64,000 bases of DNA, taken from NCBI RefSeq assembly GCF_004217565.1, contig NZ_SHLA01000001.1, positions 3,224,001-3,288,000 of the forward strand. Direction: 5' to 3'. Each line of letters begins with the position of its first letter. Positions within the stretch are counted from its first letter, which is position 1. The notes under the pieces are model-generated. The model was not told where the DNA came from and ran no database searches. It saw only the letters and a list, made by a program, of their open reading frames with translations. Of the stretch, positions 1 through 8,884 are shown piece after piece. Source of the DNA: Zhihengliuella halotolerans. GTDB taxonomy: Bacteria; Actinomycetota; Actinomycetes; Actinomycetales; Micrococcaceae. Both the position numbers and the translations under genes were made by a program.

Positions 1-1
1 C

Positions 2-142
2 GTCTCCCTCGACGAGTTCGAGTCATTGCGCGAAACCGCCTACCTCATGCGCTCTCCCGCGAACGCGCGGCGGCTCCTCGACTCGATCGAGCGCCTCGAG
101 GCCGGTGCCGGCGAAGAGCGCGGCCTGATCGAAGCAGACTGA
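2..142 (+). CDS. YefM/Phd-family antitoxin, C-terminal part
   Basis: The gene enters from the left edge, and only the last 46 codons are present. The visible peptide contains [22 protein letters not shown], which matches the usual C-terminus of YefM-type antitoxins: the flexible toxin-binding tail that follows the N-terminal DNA-binding fold. The stop codon lies 3 bases before the GTG of a YoeB-like toxin, the normal antitoxin-then-toxin order with tight translational coupling. By family knowledge the protein would neutralise YoeB and, with it, repress the operon. The promoter and N-terminus are outside the window, so autoregulation cannot be seen. Confidence 0.8.
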   Translation, partial: VSLDEFESLRETAYLMRSPANARRLLDSIERLEAGAGEERGLIEAD

Positions 143-145
143 TTC

Positions 146-406
146 GTGAGGCTGGTCTGGGATGCCAACGCCTGGGAGGACTACCTCTGGTGGCAGGGGC
201 AGGATCGAAAGCTGGTCAGGCGCATCAACCGGCTCGTTGAAGACATCATGCGCAACGGGAACGAAGGTATCGGCAAACCCGAGCCGCTCAAGCACGATTT
301 CTCCGGATACTGGTCGCGCAGGATCACTGACGAGCACCGGATCGTCTACAAGGCTCTCGCCGACGAGGTGCGCATCGCGTCCTGCCGGTACCACTACGGG
401 CGCTGA
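146..406 (+). CDS. yoeB: YoeB-family mRNA interferase toxin
   Basis: An 86-residue protein of typical YoeB length (the E. coli protein has 84). YoeB enzymes bind the ribosomal A site and cleave mRNA during translation. Catalytic residues fall at the canonical places: Glu46 in KPEPL, Arg65 in DEHRIVY and His83 in the terminal CRYHYGR. The GTG start directly follows the antitoxin stop, so translation is probably coupled. The intact active site suggests a functional toxin. RelE-superfamily relatives are possible, but the WDxxAWEDYLWW opening and the HYGR-type tail favour YoeB. Confidence 0.92.
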   Translation: MRLVWDANAWEDYLWWQGQDRKLVRRINRLVEDIMRNGNEGIGKPEPLKHDFSGYWSRRITDEHRIVYKALADEVRIASCRYHYGR

Positions 407-420
407 CGTCTCCCGGCCGA

Positions 421-1512
421 TCAGGTGATGAGGACCTCCGCGGCCGCCTCCACCGAGTCGACCAGGTGGATGTGCGCCTCCATGCTCCGCCCGGCCGCGA
501 GCGAGCGCAGCAGCGGCCACGCCGGGAGTTGCTCGGTCCAGTACTCTCGCCCGACGAGAACCATCGGGGCGAGGGTTTCCTCGGTCGCGTAGTAGTTCTC
601 GCACGCGTCCTGGAAGATCTCCTGCACGGTCCCGCCGGCGCCGGGCAGGAAGACGATCCCCCGGTTGCAGATCTGCAGCAAGATCGCCTCGCGCAGGGCG
701 TTCCGGAAGTACTTCGCGATCGCCGTCGCGAAGAGGTTGGGCGGCTCGTGCCCGTAGTGCCACGTGGGAATGCCGAGCGACTCGCCGGGCGCCGCCGCCA
801 CGGCCGGGTCCCGGAGCACCTCGCGTGCCGCTCCCGCCCAGGCGTCCACGGACGGGTGGTACGACGGCGTCGTCGCCACCGTTCCCAGCGCCTCGCGCAG
901 GCGGTCTTCGCCCATCGCGCTGAGGCGCGCACCGAGATTGGCCGCCTCCATGGCGCCGGGGCCGCCGCCCGTGGCGACCGTGAACGTCCGGCCGAGGAGG
1001 TGCCCGAGGCGGGCGGCGTCGTCGTACGCCTCCTCCCCGCGGGAGGCCGCGTGGCCGCCCATGACGCCGACCAGGGCGCGGCCCGCGCTCCACTGGTCGA
1101 GGGCGGCGTCCACGGAGTAGTCGTGCAGGGCGCGTGCCATCGTCGAGCGCGGGCCCTGCGCCGTCTGCTGCCAGGCGAAGGCGCGCCCGTCGAGGCTGCG
1201 CGAATAGACGTCGTGGTCGTAGAGCTCCCCGGCCGTGTAGAGACTCGAACGGTGCACGTCGACGGGGGCGTTGGCGACGTTCGGCAGGATCAGCGCGCCG
1301 CGGCGGGTGTGCTCCGCGGCGACCTCGGGGTCGAGATCGCAGCCAGCGAACGTCGTGCGACCCGTCGCGCAGCGGGCGAGCACGTCGGCGTACCCGCGCA
1401 GGTCGAGCCCGATGAGCCGCCAGCCGGTCAGATCGCGGGTTCCGGCGGTGAGGCGGCGGTTGAGTTCGGCGAGCGAGTCGACCGCGACGAAGCGTCCGCG
1501 CGTGGGTTTCAT
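421..1512 (-). CDS. LOG-family (lysine decarboxylase-like) Rossmann protein
   Basis: A 363-residue member of the LOG/TIGR00730 superfamily. Two signatures are visible: the nucleotide-binding GGGPGAMEAAN stretch, and PGAGGTVQEIF, a variant of PGGxGTxxE. Classical LOG enzymes release cytokinin bases from their ribotides, and bacterial relatives act as nucleotide 5'-monophosphate phosphoribohydrolases. At about twice the length of short LOG proteins, with an extra N-terminal region, this belongs to the long uncharacterised class, so the substrate is unknown. The ATG at 1512 was chosen because AGGAG lies about 7 bases upstream; longer in-frame readings lack a ribosome-binding site. It converges with the YoeB gene. 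Confidence 0.75.
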   Translation of the reverse strand: MKPTRGRFVAVDSLAELNRRLTAGTRDLTGWRLIGLDLRGYADVLARCATGRTTFAGCDLDPEVAAEHTRRGALILPNVANAPVDVHRSSLYTAGELYDHDVYSRSLDGRAFAWQQTAQGPRSTMARALHDYSVDAALDQWSAGRALVGVMGGHAASRGEEAYDDAARLGHLLGRTFTVATGGGPGAMEAANLGARLSAMGEDRLREALGTVATTPSYHPSVDAWAGAAREVLRDPAVAAAPGESLGIPTWHYGHEPPNLFATAIAKYFRNALREAILLQICNRGIVFLPGAGGTVQEIFQDACENYYATEETLAPMVLVGREYWTEQLPAWPLLRSLAAGRSMEAHIHLVDSVEAAAEVLIT

Positions 1513-1810
1513 GTCGTCTCCTGAGGGTCCATTTCGGCGGCTTTTTGTCCGTGCGATGGGGCTGATTGCGAGCCATGCGGGGGCAAAGTCACGGAACATA
1601 TCGATCACGCAACAATGGATGCCTTTCAATGTATGACTCACCTGACCGGCTGCTGAGAGCCTACCCACCACGCAGGCCCGGGGATCCGCATGATTCGGGG
1701 GAAGTCGCCTTTGGTCCACTTTTCATCCACAGGTGAATTGCTTCACAAGAAAAACCCACAAGGCACGCTGGCCCCTGTCGCAGCACATCTCGGTCACCTA
1801 CGCTGGTCCC
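1513..1810. other. Divergent intergenic region
   Basis: About 300 bases separate two divergent genes. It is less GC-rich than its surroundings around 1590-1640 and 1720-1765, as expected for promoters, but I could not assign reliable -35/-10 pairs. I see no RNA gene, riboswitch or convincing small reading frame. Confidence 0.4.
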
Positions 1811-3079
1811 ATGCGTTCACTCAAGCGGGCGGCCTTCGCCGTCGTGACGACCGTCGCCCTCGTGGCGTCCGCCGTCATGCCCGCGCACGCAGCGACCTTC
1901 CCCCCGGCCGATCATCGTCTGTCGCAGGAGAGAATCGTGGGCTCTGAGACGACGAGCGAGTCGGCTGTCCGGGTTGCGACCTACAACGCATCCCTCTTCC
2001 GCGACGCCGAGGGTTCGCTGATCGGCGACCTCACAAGCCCGAACAATGCCCAGGCGCAGGCGGTGGCCGAAGTCATCCAGCGCACGGCCCCCGACGTCCT
2101 GCTCGTCAATGAGTTCGACTTCGACGCCGATGGAACGGCCGCCGGTCTCTTCCACGACAACTACCTCGCCGTCTCGCAGAACGGTCAGCCCGCCCAGGAT
2201 TATCCGTACACGTACGTCGCGCCGTCGAACACGGGCGTCCAGACCGGTGCCGACTTGAACCAGGACGGCACGATCGGCGGCGCCGAGGACGCCTTCGGCT
2301 ACGGAGAGTTCGAGGGCCAGTACGGCATGGTCCTCTACTCCAAGTACCCGATTCTCACCGACGAGGTCCGGACGTTCCAGAATTTCCGCTGGGCCGACAT
2401 GCCGGAGAACAACCTGCCGAGTGACTACTACGGGGAACTCATCAGCGGCGTCCTCCGCCTGAGCAGCAAGTCTCATTGGGACGTTCCCGTCGACGTGGAC
2501 GGTCGCACCGTGCACCTGCTGGCCTCCCACCCGACGCCCCCGGCGTTCGATGGGCCCGAGCAGCGCAACGCCCGCCGCAACCACGACGAGATCCGCTTCT
2601 TCGCCGACTACGTCACGGGTGGCGCAGCGGCCGAGTACATCTATGACGACGACGGAGGAAAGGGCGGCCTGGACGAGGGGGAGGACTTCGTCGTTCTGGG
2701 CGACCTCAACGCCGACCCGCAGCGCGGCGCTTCCTACGACAAGGCCGTCATGAACCTGCTCTCCCATCAGGACATCCTCGACCCGAAGCCGAGCTCGCGC
2801 GGCCCGGTAGCCAACGTGCGCCCCACGCTCGAGGCCTTCCTGTTAGGGGAGGCGCCGCAGTCCGAGGACTATCGCTCGCGCTCGCTGCGCACGGCTGACT
2901 TCGGCGGCTCCACAGGCACGATGCGCGTCGACTATGTGCTGCCGTCCGCGACCCTCGAGGTGAAAGATTCCGGCGTCTTCTGGCCGGCGCCGGGGCAGCC
3001 CGGCGCGGACCTCGTCGGAATGAACCCGGTCCGCAGCAGCGACCACCGGCTCGTCTGGGTCGACATCGAGACGCGCTAG
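1811..3079 (+). CDS. Secreted endonuclease/exonuclease/phosphatase-family protein
   Basis: A 422-residue protein with a signal peptide: basic MRSLKR, a hydrophobic stretch, then cleavage after AHA near residue 27. The EEP metal-dependent hydrolase fold is shown by VATYNASLF at the start of the domain, VLVNEFDFD (metal-binding Glu), LGDLNADP (catalytic Asp/Asn pair) and the C-terminal SSDHRLVWVDI His motif. Secreted proteins of this group hydrolyse phosphodiesters such as extracellular DNA or phospholipid headgroups, and the exact substrate cannot be told. A glycerophosphodiesterase lies 1 kb downstream, which may hint at extracellular phosphate scavenging. The ATG at 1811 is chosen because it gives a perfect signal peptide. 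Confidence 0.8.
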   Translation: MRSLKRAAFAVVTTVALVASAVMPAHAATFPPADHRLSQERIVGSETTSESAVRVATYNASLFRDAEGSLIGDLTSPNNAQAQAVAEVIQRTAPDVLLVNEFDFDADGTAAGLFHDNYLAVSQNGQPAQDYPYTYVAPSNTGVQTGADLNQDGTIGGAEDAFGYGEFEGQYGMVLYSKYPILTDEVRTFQNFRWADMPENNLPSDYYGELISGVLRLSSKSHWDVPVDVDGRTVHLLASHPTPPAFDGPEQRNARRNHDEIRFFADYVTGGAAAEYIYDDDGGKGGLDEGEDFVVLGDLNADPQRGASYDKAVMNLLSHQDILDPKPSSRGPVANVRPTLEAFLLGEAPQSEDYRSRSLRTADFGGSTGTMRVDYVLPSATLEVKDSGVFWPAPGQPGADLVGMNPVRSSDHRLVWVDIETR

Positions 3080-3122
3080 CGCGCCCCTGCCGATCCTGGG
3101 GCGGCTGCCCTAGAGTGGCCTT

Positions 3123-3920
3123 GTGAAGGAAAAGCTCCCGGACGTCGTCCTCGGTCCCGACGGTAAGCCTGTCGCCGGCCTGCAGGGCGCCATCATCAAA
3201 GCCCTCGGCGTTCAGCGCCCCCTCGTCATCAAGTACCTCGAATACGTGCGCCGCCGGCACCCCGGCGCGAGCGCGCACGAGATCGCCCGCATCATCGAGC
3301 GAGACTACCGCGTCGCCGTGACCGGCAGCGGCGCCGCCGTCGGCGCCACCGCCGCAGTCCCCGGGATCGGCACGGTGACGTCCCTCGGGCTGTCGGCGGC
3401 CGCCACGGTCGGGTTCCTCGAGGCCAGCGCCTTGTACGCGCAGTCGCTCGCCGAGCTGCACGGCATCGCCGTCGAAGACCCCGACAAGGCGCGCGCCCTC
3501 GTTATGGCAGTGGTCATGGGTGATGAGGGCTCCTCCATGATCTCCGCGCTGACCCACCAGGTCGCGGGCCGCGGGGCTGGCCCCATACAGGGCTGGGGCG
3601 CCGTCTTCGGGTCCTCCAGCCAGCGTGGCCTCTGGGGCGGTATCGCCGCCAAGATGCAGAAGCGATTCCTGCGCCGCGTCCTGGCTACGCAGGGCGCATC
3701 GACCCTTGGTCGCCTCGTCCCGTTTGGCGTGGGAGCCGCCATCGGCGGCGTCGGCAATCACCTGCTCGGCAGGAAGGTCATCGAGGCCTCCAAGCTCGCC
3801 TTCGGAACGCTGCCCGAGACCATCCCCGCAGAGGTCGTCGATCAGGCCTCGGAACGCCGGGCGATCGAGGACGTCGAGCGCGAGCTGGAAGCCGAGCGCC
3901 GTCGTCGTGCCGGCGAGTAG
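3123..3920 (+). CDS. Conserved hypothetical protein with a glycine/alanine-rich hydrophobic core
   Basis: A 265-residue protein from a GTG start. I do not recognise a characterised family; the glycine-rich hydrophobic segment at about residues 70-105 and a second at about 195-215 resemble EcsC-type membrane-associated proteins. The N-terminus is soluble, with a predicted helical LVIKYLEYVRRRHPG segment. The C-terminus (about 235-265) is a charged helix rich in Glu and Arg that could form a short coiled coil. It lies 43 bases after the secreted phosphodiesterase and about 90 bases before the glycerophosphodiesterase, on the same strand. Function unknown. Confidence 0.6.
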   Translation: MKEKLPDVVLGPDGKPVAGLQGAIIKALGVQRPLVIKYLEYVRRRHPGASAHEIARIIERDYRVAVTGSGAAVGATAAVPGIGTVTSLGLSAAATVGFLEASALYAQSLAELHGIAVEDPDKARALVMAVVMGDEGSSMISALTHQVAGRGAGPIQGWGAVFGSSSQRGLWGGIAAKMQKRFLRRVLATQGASTLGRLVPFGVGAAIGGVGNHLLGRKVIEASKLAFGTLPETIPAEVVDQASERRAIEDVERELEAERRRRAGE

Positions 3921-4012
3921 CCGCCGACTCTCGCCCAGAACTCACGCGACGTTCGCCGCGACTTCACGTGCAGGTCGGGCGGCGACGCCCTCAGCGAACG
4001 TACGGTAGGGGC

Positions 4013-4876
4013 ATGTACACGGTTTATGCGCACCGCGGTTCCAGTGGAACGTACCCGGAACACACGCGGGCGGCTTACCTTCACGCGCTTGCCGAGGGCG
4101 CTGACGGAATCGAATGCGACGTGCACCTGAGCGCGGACGAGATCCCCATCTGCTTCCACGACTCCAGCCTCGAACGGACCACCAACGGGTCGGGGTCCGT
4201 CGCGTCGAAGACGCTCTCTCAGCTGCGCCGGCTCGATGTCGTCTCGTGGAAGGGCGTGCGGATTCCTGACCAGTACGGCGCCGCCAGTGAGCAGGTCGTG
4301 ACCCTCGAGGAACTGATCGACCTCATGCTGCACGCGCAGCGGCCGCTCGGGCTGGCGATCGAGCTGAAGCACCCGAGCCCCTTCGGGCGGCGACTCGAGG
4401 AGTCCGTCCTGACCGTTTTGATGCGCAAGGGGTGGGACCCGGAGACCTCCCGGATCGGCAACATCAAAGTCTCCCTCATGAGCTTCGACCCGGACGCGAT
4501 CGACTACCTGCTCGACACCGTCCCCGGATACCACCTGTGCCAGCTGCTCTCCGTTCTCGACGAGGACAAGGCGCGCGGGCTCGGCTTGATCACGCGCAAC
4601 GCGGTGCGCTACCTCATGCGTCGGGTGCACCTCGGCGCGCTGAAGCACCTCGACGCCGGCGCGGCGGGCATCGCGGGCCCGGGCGTCGCGTACGCGCGCG
4701 AGCACCCAGAGGCCGTGCGCCGGTGGGTCGCGCGCGGGCTGCGCGCGCGGGTCTGGACCGTCAACACCGAAGAGGACGTCGAATTTCTGGCCTCACTTGG
4801 GGTGACGGAGTTCACCTCGGATGTGCCGGGGCGGATTAGGCAGTTCCTGGACCATAAACTGGAGGCATGCGCCTAA
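4013..4876 (+). CDS. Glycerophosphodiester phosphodiesterase
   Basis: A 287-residue cytoplasmic GDPD-family TIM-barrel enzyme that hydrolyses glycerophosphodiesters to glycerol-3-phosphate and an alcohol. Diagnostic residues are AHRGSSGTYPEHT at the N-terminus (HR and Glu), GIECDVHLSAD (metal-binding Glu/Asp), CFHDSSLERTTNGSG (catalytic His) and AIELKHP. No signal peptide is visible, so it probably acts on imported diesters. The ATG at 4013 opens directly on the conserved HRG strand. Its last 10 bases overlap azlC downstream, implying translational coupling although the functions are unrelated. Confidence 0.9.
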   Translation: MYTVYAHRGSSGTYPEHTRAAYLHALAEGADGIECDVHLSADEIPICFHDSSLERTTNGSGSVASKTLSQLRRLDVVSWKGVRIPDQYGAASEQVVTLEELIDLMLHAQRPLGLAIELKHPSPFGRRLEESVLTVLMRKGWDPETSRIGNIKVSLMSFDPDAIDYLLDTVPGYHLCQLLSVLDEDKARGLGLITRNAVRYLMRRVHLGALKHLDAGAAGIAGPGVAYAREHPEAVRRWVARGLRARVWTVNTEEDVEFLASLGVTEFTSDVPGRIRQFLDHKLEACA

Positions 4877-5583
4877 CCTTCCTCACGCCCGCGGTACGGA
4901 TCGCCCTCTCGGTGTCCGTGGCCACGGGTCTGTACGGGATCTCGTTCGGCGCGCTGTCGATCGCGGCCGGTCTCGACCTGTGGCAGACGATGGCCCTCAG
5001 CGCCCTGATGTTCACGGGCGGGAGCCAGTTCGCGTTCATCGGCGTGCTCGCCGGCGGCGGTGCCGGGGCAGCGGCCTTCGGGGCTGCTTCACTGCTCGGG
5101 GTGCGCAACGCGATTTACGGGATGCAGATGAACGTGATGCTGCGCCCGCGGAAGACTCGCCGGCTGCTGGCGGCGCACGTGACCATCGACGAGTCCATTG
5201 CGGTCGCCGCGGGCCAGACGGAGCTGGTCGAGGCCAAGCGCGGATTCTGGTGGACCGGGTTCGGCGTCTTCGCCCTGTGGAACGTCTTCACGGTCCTCGG
5301 CGCCGTGCTGGGCGACGCGCTCGGCGACCCCGCCGCGTGGGGACTCGACGGCGCGGCCGTGGCGGCGTTTCTCGCCCTGCTGTGGCCGCGGCTGAAGAGC
5401 CGCGACCCGATTGCGCTCGCCGTCGTGGCGGCCGTCGTGACGATCCTCGCGGTCCCGGTCGTCCCCTCCGGGGTTCCCATCATGATCGCGGCGATCGTCG
5501 CCGGCGTCTGGGGATGGCTGGGGTCCGGTCGGATGACGACGTCGGCGGATGCCGAGACCCATCCCGAGGGGGAGCGCGCATGA
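4867..5583 (+). CDS. azlC: AzlC-family branched-chain amino acid exporter, large subunit
   Basis: A 238-residue membrane protein with roughly seven hydrophobic segments, matching AzlC/BrnF. Family signatures are the GLYGISFGALS opening, LMFTGGSQFAFIGVL and LGVRNAIYGMQM. AzlC proteins pair with a small AzlD subunit to export branched-chain amino acids or related compounds. The AzlD partner follows immediately with an ATGA overlap. The N-terminus overlaps the end of the glycerophosphodiesterase gene. No regulator is adjacent. Confidence 0.9.
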   Translation: MRLTFLTPAVRIALSVSVATGLYGISFGALSIAAGLDLWQTMALSALMFTGGSQFAFIGVLAGGGAGAAAFGAASLLGVRNAIYGMQMNVMLRPRKTRRLLAAHVTIDESIAVAAGQTELVEAKRGFWWTGFGVFALWNVFTVLGAVLGDALGDPAAWGLDGAAVAAFLALLWPRLKSRDPIALAVVAAVVTILAVPVVPSGVPIMIAAIVAGVWGWLGSGRMTTSADAETHPEGERA

Positions 5584-5903
5584 GCGATTCGACGAGCCTG
5601 TGGTTCTGGGTGCTGGCCGCCTGCGCTGCGGCCTACGCCATCAAACTGGTGGGATACCTGGTGCCGGCGAAACTGTTGGACAACCCGCGCATCGTGCACG
5701 TCGCCGGCGCGGTCACGATCGGGCTGCTGGCCTCCCTGACGGCGGTGAACACGTTCGCCTCCGGCTCCGGAATCGCGTTCGATGCCCGGATCGGAGCGCT
5801 CGTCGCCGCGGCCATCGCCCTCCTTCTGCGGGCGCCGTTCCTCGTCGTCGTCATCGTCGGGGCTGCGACGGCTGCCGGCCTGAGGCTGCTCGGGATCGGC
5901 TGA
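5580..5903 (+). CDS. azlD: AzlD-family exporter small subunit
   Basis: A 107-residue, four-helix hydrophobic protein. The AAYAIKLVGYLVP segment and the length match AzlD/BrnE, the obligatory small partner of AzlC. The ATG overlaps the stop codon of azlC (ATGA), so the two are translated in step. Together they would form a proton-motive-force-driven amino acid exporter. Confidence 0.88.
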   Translation: MSDSTSLWFWVLAACAAAYAIKLVGYLVPAKLLDNPRIVHVAGAVTIGLLASLTAVNTFASGSGIAFDARIGALVAAAIALLLRAPFLVVVIVGAATAAGLRLLGIG

Positions 5904-5941
5904 GCTTGCGTCGGAAAATGTGATCTGAATCTCCGGCTCAC

Positions 5942-5957
5942 ATGTTCTATGTCACAT
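5942..5957. promoter_or_regulatory. 16-bp motif shared with the promoter of the fused ATPase gene
   Basis: On the plus strand this reads ATGTTCTATGTCACAT. A 13-of-16 match, ATGTTTCACGTCACAT, occurs at 18761-18776 just upstream of the fused ABC ATPase gene. The ends ATGT/ACAT are inverted, as expected for a dimeric regulator site. Placing the same element ahead of the binding-protein/permease operon and ahead of the separated ATPase suggests joint control. The regulator is not identified. Confidence 0.4.
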
Positions 5958-6098
5958 GTCTTTCACAATTTGGGGTTAGGCTCGGGGTGGGCCCGGTCGC
6001 CACAACCAGCGAGGCGGACCCAGACCCCCTCCATCACGGGGTCGCCGCGATCCGCTTCGCCGGAACGCGGTGGATCGACTCGACCTACAGGAGATGCC

Positions 6099-7790
6099 AT
6101 GACCATGGATGGCCTGAACACCACCGGCCCGCGTCGCCCGCGTCGCCGGTTTGCGGCTCTGACCGCGACCCTCGCGATCGGCGCGCTCGCCCTCTCAGCC
6201 TGCGCCGAAAGCCAGCGAGGCGACGACGCCGCCGCCGAGGGGGACGTCGACTCGACGTTCATCTTCGCCGCCTCCGCCGACCCCGCCTCGCTCGACCCGG
6301 CGTTCGCCTCCGACGGCGAATCGTTCCGCGTCTCCCGCCAGATCTTCGAGGGGCTCGTCGGCGTCGAAGCCGGAACGCCGGATCCCGAGCCGCTGCTCGC
6401 CGAGTCCTGGGAGCAGTCCGACGACGGACTGAGCTACACCTTCCAGCTCAAGGACGGCGTCACGTTCCACGACGACACCAGCTTCAATGCCGAGGCCGTG
6501 TGCGCGAACTTCGACCGCTGGTACAACTGGGAAGGCGTCCAGCAGGCCAGTTCGGTCAGTTACTACTACAACTCGCTGTTCAAGGGCTTCGCCGACAGCC
6601 CGGAGAACGCCGTTTACGAGTCCTGCGCCGTGGACGACGAGCTGACGGCGACCGTGAACCTCCGGGAACCGTTCGCCGGGTTCATCGCGGCCCTGTCGCT
6701 GCCGGCCTTCGCGATGCAGTCCCCGACGGCTCTCGAGGAGTACGACGCCGACGGAGTCTCCGGCACCCCCGAGGCGCCGGTCCTTTCCTCCTACGCGACG
6801 GAGCACCCGGTCGGCACCGGCCCGTTCGAGTTCGTCTCCTGGGAGAACGGCCAGCAGATCGAGCTGACCGCCTACGAGGACTACTGGGGCGAGCAGGGCC
6901 AGGTTCAGGACATCATCTTCCGCGTCATCGACGACCCGACGACGCGCCGCCAGTCCCTCGAGGCCGGCGACATCGACGGCTACGACCTCGTCGCCCCCGC
7001 CGACACCGCGTCCCTTGCCGACAAGGGCTTCAACATCATGGCCCGCGACCCGTTCACGATCCTCTACCTGGGCTTCAACCAGGAGATCGAGGAGCTCGCC
7101 GACATCAAGGTCCGCCAGGCGTTCGCGCACGCGATCGACAAGGACGCGCTGATCGCGCAGACCCTGCCGGAGGGCACGAAGCCGGCCCTGCAGTTCATCC
7201 CCGATTCCGTCAACGGCTACAACGACGACGTGACCGAGTACGAGTACGACCCCGAGAAGGCGAAGGACCTGCTCGCCGAGGCCGGCTACGAGGACGGCTT
7301 CGAGATCGACTTCAACTACCCGACCGGCGTCTCCCGCCCGTACATGCCCACCCCGGAGCAGGTCTTCTCCAATATCTCCGCGCAGCTCGAGGAGGTCGGC
7401 ATCACGGTCAATCCGCAGCCGAACAAGTGGAGCCCGGACTACCTCGACCGCATTCAAGGCGGCCCGGACCACGGCATCCACCTGCTGGGCTGGACGGGTG
7501 ACTACAACGACACCGACAACTTCGTCGGCGTGCACTTCGGTACACCCAAGGAGGACTTCGGGTTCGAGAACCAGGAACTCTTCGACAAGCTCGCCGAAGC
7601 CCGCGGCATCCCGGATGTCGACGAGCAGACCCCGTTGTACGAGGAGATCAACGCCGACATCGTCGACTTCCTCCCCGTGCTCCCGCTCGCCCACCCGGCC
7701 CCGTCGCTCGGCTTCAGCCCGCGCGTCGAGTCCTACCCGGTGAGCCCCGTCAACGACGAGGTCTTCAACCAGATCGTCCTGTCCGAGTAA
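6099..7790 (+). CDS. ABC transporter substrate-binding lipoprotein (peptide/nickel type)
   Basis: A 563-residue SBP_bac_5 (OppA/DppA/NikA-like) protein. After a basic N-terminus and hydrophobic stretch, the lipobox LSAC places the lipidated Cys at residue 35. DPASLDPAF and ESWEQSDDGLSYTFQLKDGVTFHDDTSFNAEAVCANFDR are hallmark positions of this family, only partly quoted in databases as the SBP_5 signature. It would capture oligopeptides, or another bulky or cationic solute, outside the membrane. The ATG at 6099 has CAGGAG six bases upstream. Two permease genes follow beyond a hairpin; the ATPase is encoded at 17032-18729. Confidence 0.88.
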   Translation: MTMDGLNTTGPRRPRRRFAALTATLAIGALALSACAESQRGDDAAAEGDVDSTFIFAASADPASLDPAFASDGESFRVSRQIFEGLVGVEAGTPDPEPLLAESWEQSDDGLSYTFQLKDGVTFHDDTSFNAEAVCANFDRWYNWEGVQQASSVSYYYNSLFKGFADSPENAVYESCAVDDELTATVNLREPFAGFIAALSLPAFAMQSPTALEEYDADGVSGTPEAPVLSSYATEHPVGTGPFEFVSWENGQQIELTAYEDYWGEQGQVQDIIFRVIDDPTTRRQSLEAGDIDGYDLVAPADTASLADKGFNIMARDPFTILYLGFNQEIEELADIKVRQAFAHAIDKDALIAQTLPEGTKPALQFIPDSVNGYNDDVTEYEYDPEKAKDLLAEAGYEDGFEIDFNYPTGVSRPYMPTPEQVFSNISAQLEEVGITVNPQPNKWSPDYLDRIQGGPDHGIHLLGWTGDYNDTDNFVGVHFGTPKEDFGFENQELFDKLAEARGIPDVDEQTPLYEEINADIVDFLPVLPLAHPAPSLGFSPRVESYPVSPVNDEVFNQIVLSE

Positions 7791-7810
7791 TCGCGCCCCG
7801 GCGCAAGGCG

Positions 7811-7845
7811 TGAGCACGACGGCGGCCCGCCCGTCGTCGTGCTCA
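7811..7845 (+). terminator. Intra-operon hairpin (partial terminator or attenuator)
   Basis: A 15-bp stem starting TGAGCACGACG (7811-7825 with 7831-7845, one G-U pair) with a 5-base loop. It lies 20 bases after the binding-protein stop and before the first permease. Such hairpins typically keep binding-protein mRNA more abundant than permease mRNA. The following bases are only mildly T-rich, so termination is likely incomplete. Confidence 0.65.
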
Positions 7846-7879
7846 TTCCTCCTGATCCGCTCATCTGGAGAGGACGCAC

Positions 7880-8884
7880 GTGCTACGTACGATCGGCAAG
7901 CGACTCGCGCTGCTGGTTCCCACGCTCTTCGGCCTGTCGCTGTTGCTGTTCCTGTGGGTTCGCAGCCTGCCCGGCGGCCCCGCGACGGCCCTGCTCGGCG
8001 ACAAGGCGACGCCCGAGGCGGTGGCCCAGGTCAATCGCCTCTACGGCTTCGACAAGCCGTTCATCGAGCAGTACCTGACCTACATGGGCAAGCTGCTCAC
8101 GGGTGACTTCGGCGTCAGCCTGCGCACCGGCCGGCCCGTGCTCGACGAGTTCGCCACGCGGTTCCCGGCCACGCTGGAGCTGACGGCGATCGCGCTCGTG
8201 TTCGCGGTCGGGCTCGGAATCCCGCTCGGCTACTGGGCGGCGAAGCACGTCGGGCGCTGGCAGGACCAGTTCTCGGTCTTCCTCTCGCTCGGCGGGGTGG
8301 TCATCCCGGTGTTCTTCCTGGCGTTCATCCTCAAGTGGATCTTCGCGATCCGGCTCGGCTGGTTCCCGACCGACGGTCGGCAGAATCCACGCATCAACGC
8401 CACCCACGTCACCGACTACTACGTGCTCGACGGGTTCCTGACGCAGGAGTGGGACGCGGCGTGGGACGCGTTCATGCACTTGGTGCTGCCGGGGATCGCG
8501 CTCGGCACCATCCCGCTGGCGATCATCGTGCGCATCACCCGCGCGTCCGTGCTCGAAGTCGTGAACGCGGACTACGTGCGCACGGCCCGGGCCAAGGGCA
8601 TCAGCGCCACCCTGATCCGCAACCGGTTCGTGCTGCGCAACGCGATGCTGCCGGTGACCACCACGATCGGCCTGCAGCTCGGCCTGCTGATCTCGGGCGC
8701 CGTGCTGACCGAGACTGTCTTCGCGTTCAACGGGATCGGACGGTTCCTCCGGGATGCGATCTTCTATCTCGACTATCCGGTGTTGCAGGGCTTCATCATC
8801 TTCATCGCGGTGATCTATTCGCTGATCAATCTGTTGGTGGACGTGTCCTACAACCTGATCGACCCGAGGGTGCGTGTGCAATGA
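7880..8884 (+). CDS. ABC transporter permease, DppB/OppB type
   Basis: A 334-residue inner-membrane permease with the usual six hydrophobic segments. The N-terminal segment is followed by GPATALLGDKATPEAVAQVNRLYGFDKPF, the typical periplasmic region of DppB proteins (only family-defining residues are meant here). The cytoplasmic EAA loop is present near residues 225-245 (YVRTARAKGIS), the site that contacts the ATPase. The GTG start follows GGAGAGG. Its stop overlaps the next permease ATG (ATGA), so the two subunits are coupled. Confidence 0.88.
   Translation: MLRTIGKRLALLVPTLFGLSLLLFLWVRSLPGGPATALLGDKATPEAVAQVNRLYGFDKPFIEQYLTYMGKLLTGDFGVSLRTGRPVLDEFATRFPATLELTAIALVFAVGLGIPLGYWAAKHVGRWQDQFSVFLSLGGVVIPVFFLAFILKWIFAIRLGWFPTDGRQNPRINATHVTDYYVLDGFLTQEWDAAWDAFMHLVLPGIALGTIPLAIIVRITRASVLEVVNADYVRTARAKGISATLIRNRFVLRNAMLPVTTTIGLQLGLLISGAVLTETVFAFNGIGRFLRDAIFYLDYPVLQGFIIFIAVIYSLINLLVDVSYNLIDPRVRVQ

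Noticed and set aside
5918-5943. CRP-like ATGTGA...TCACAT pair
   Set aside because: The spacing between arms is 14 bases instead of 6, so it does not fit a CRP site.
5966-5990. DtxR/IdeR-like half site (GGTTAGGCT) before the peptide-binding protein gene
   Set aside because: Only one half matches; the inverted TAACC half is absent.
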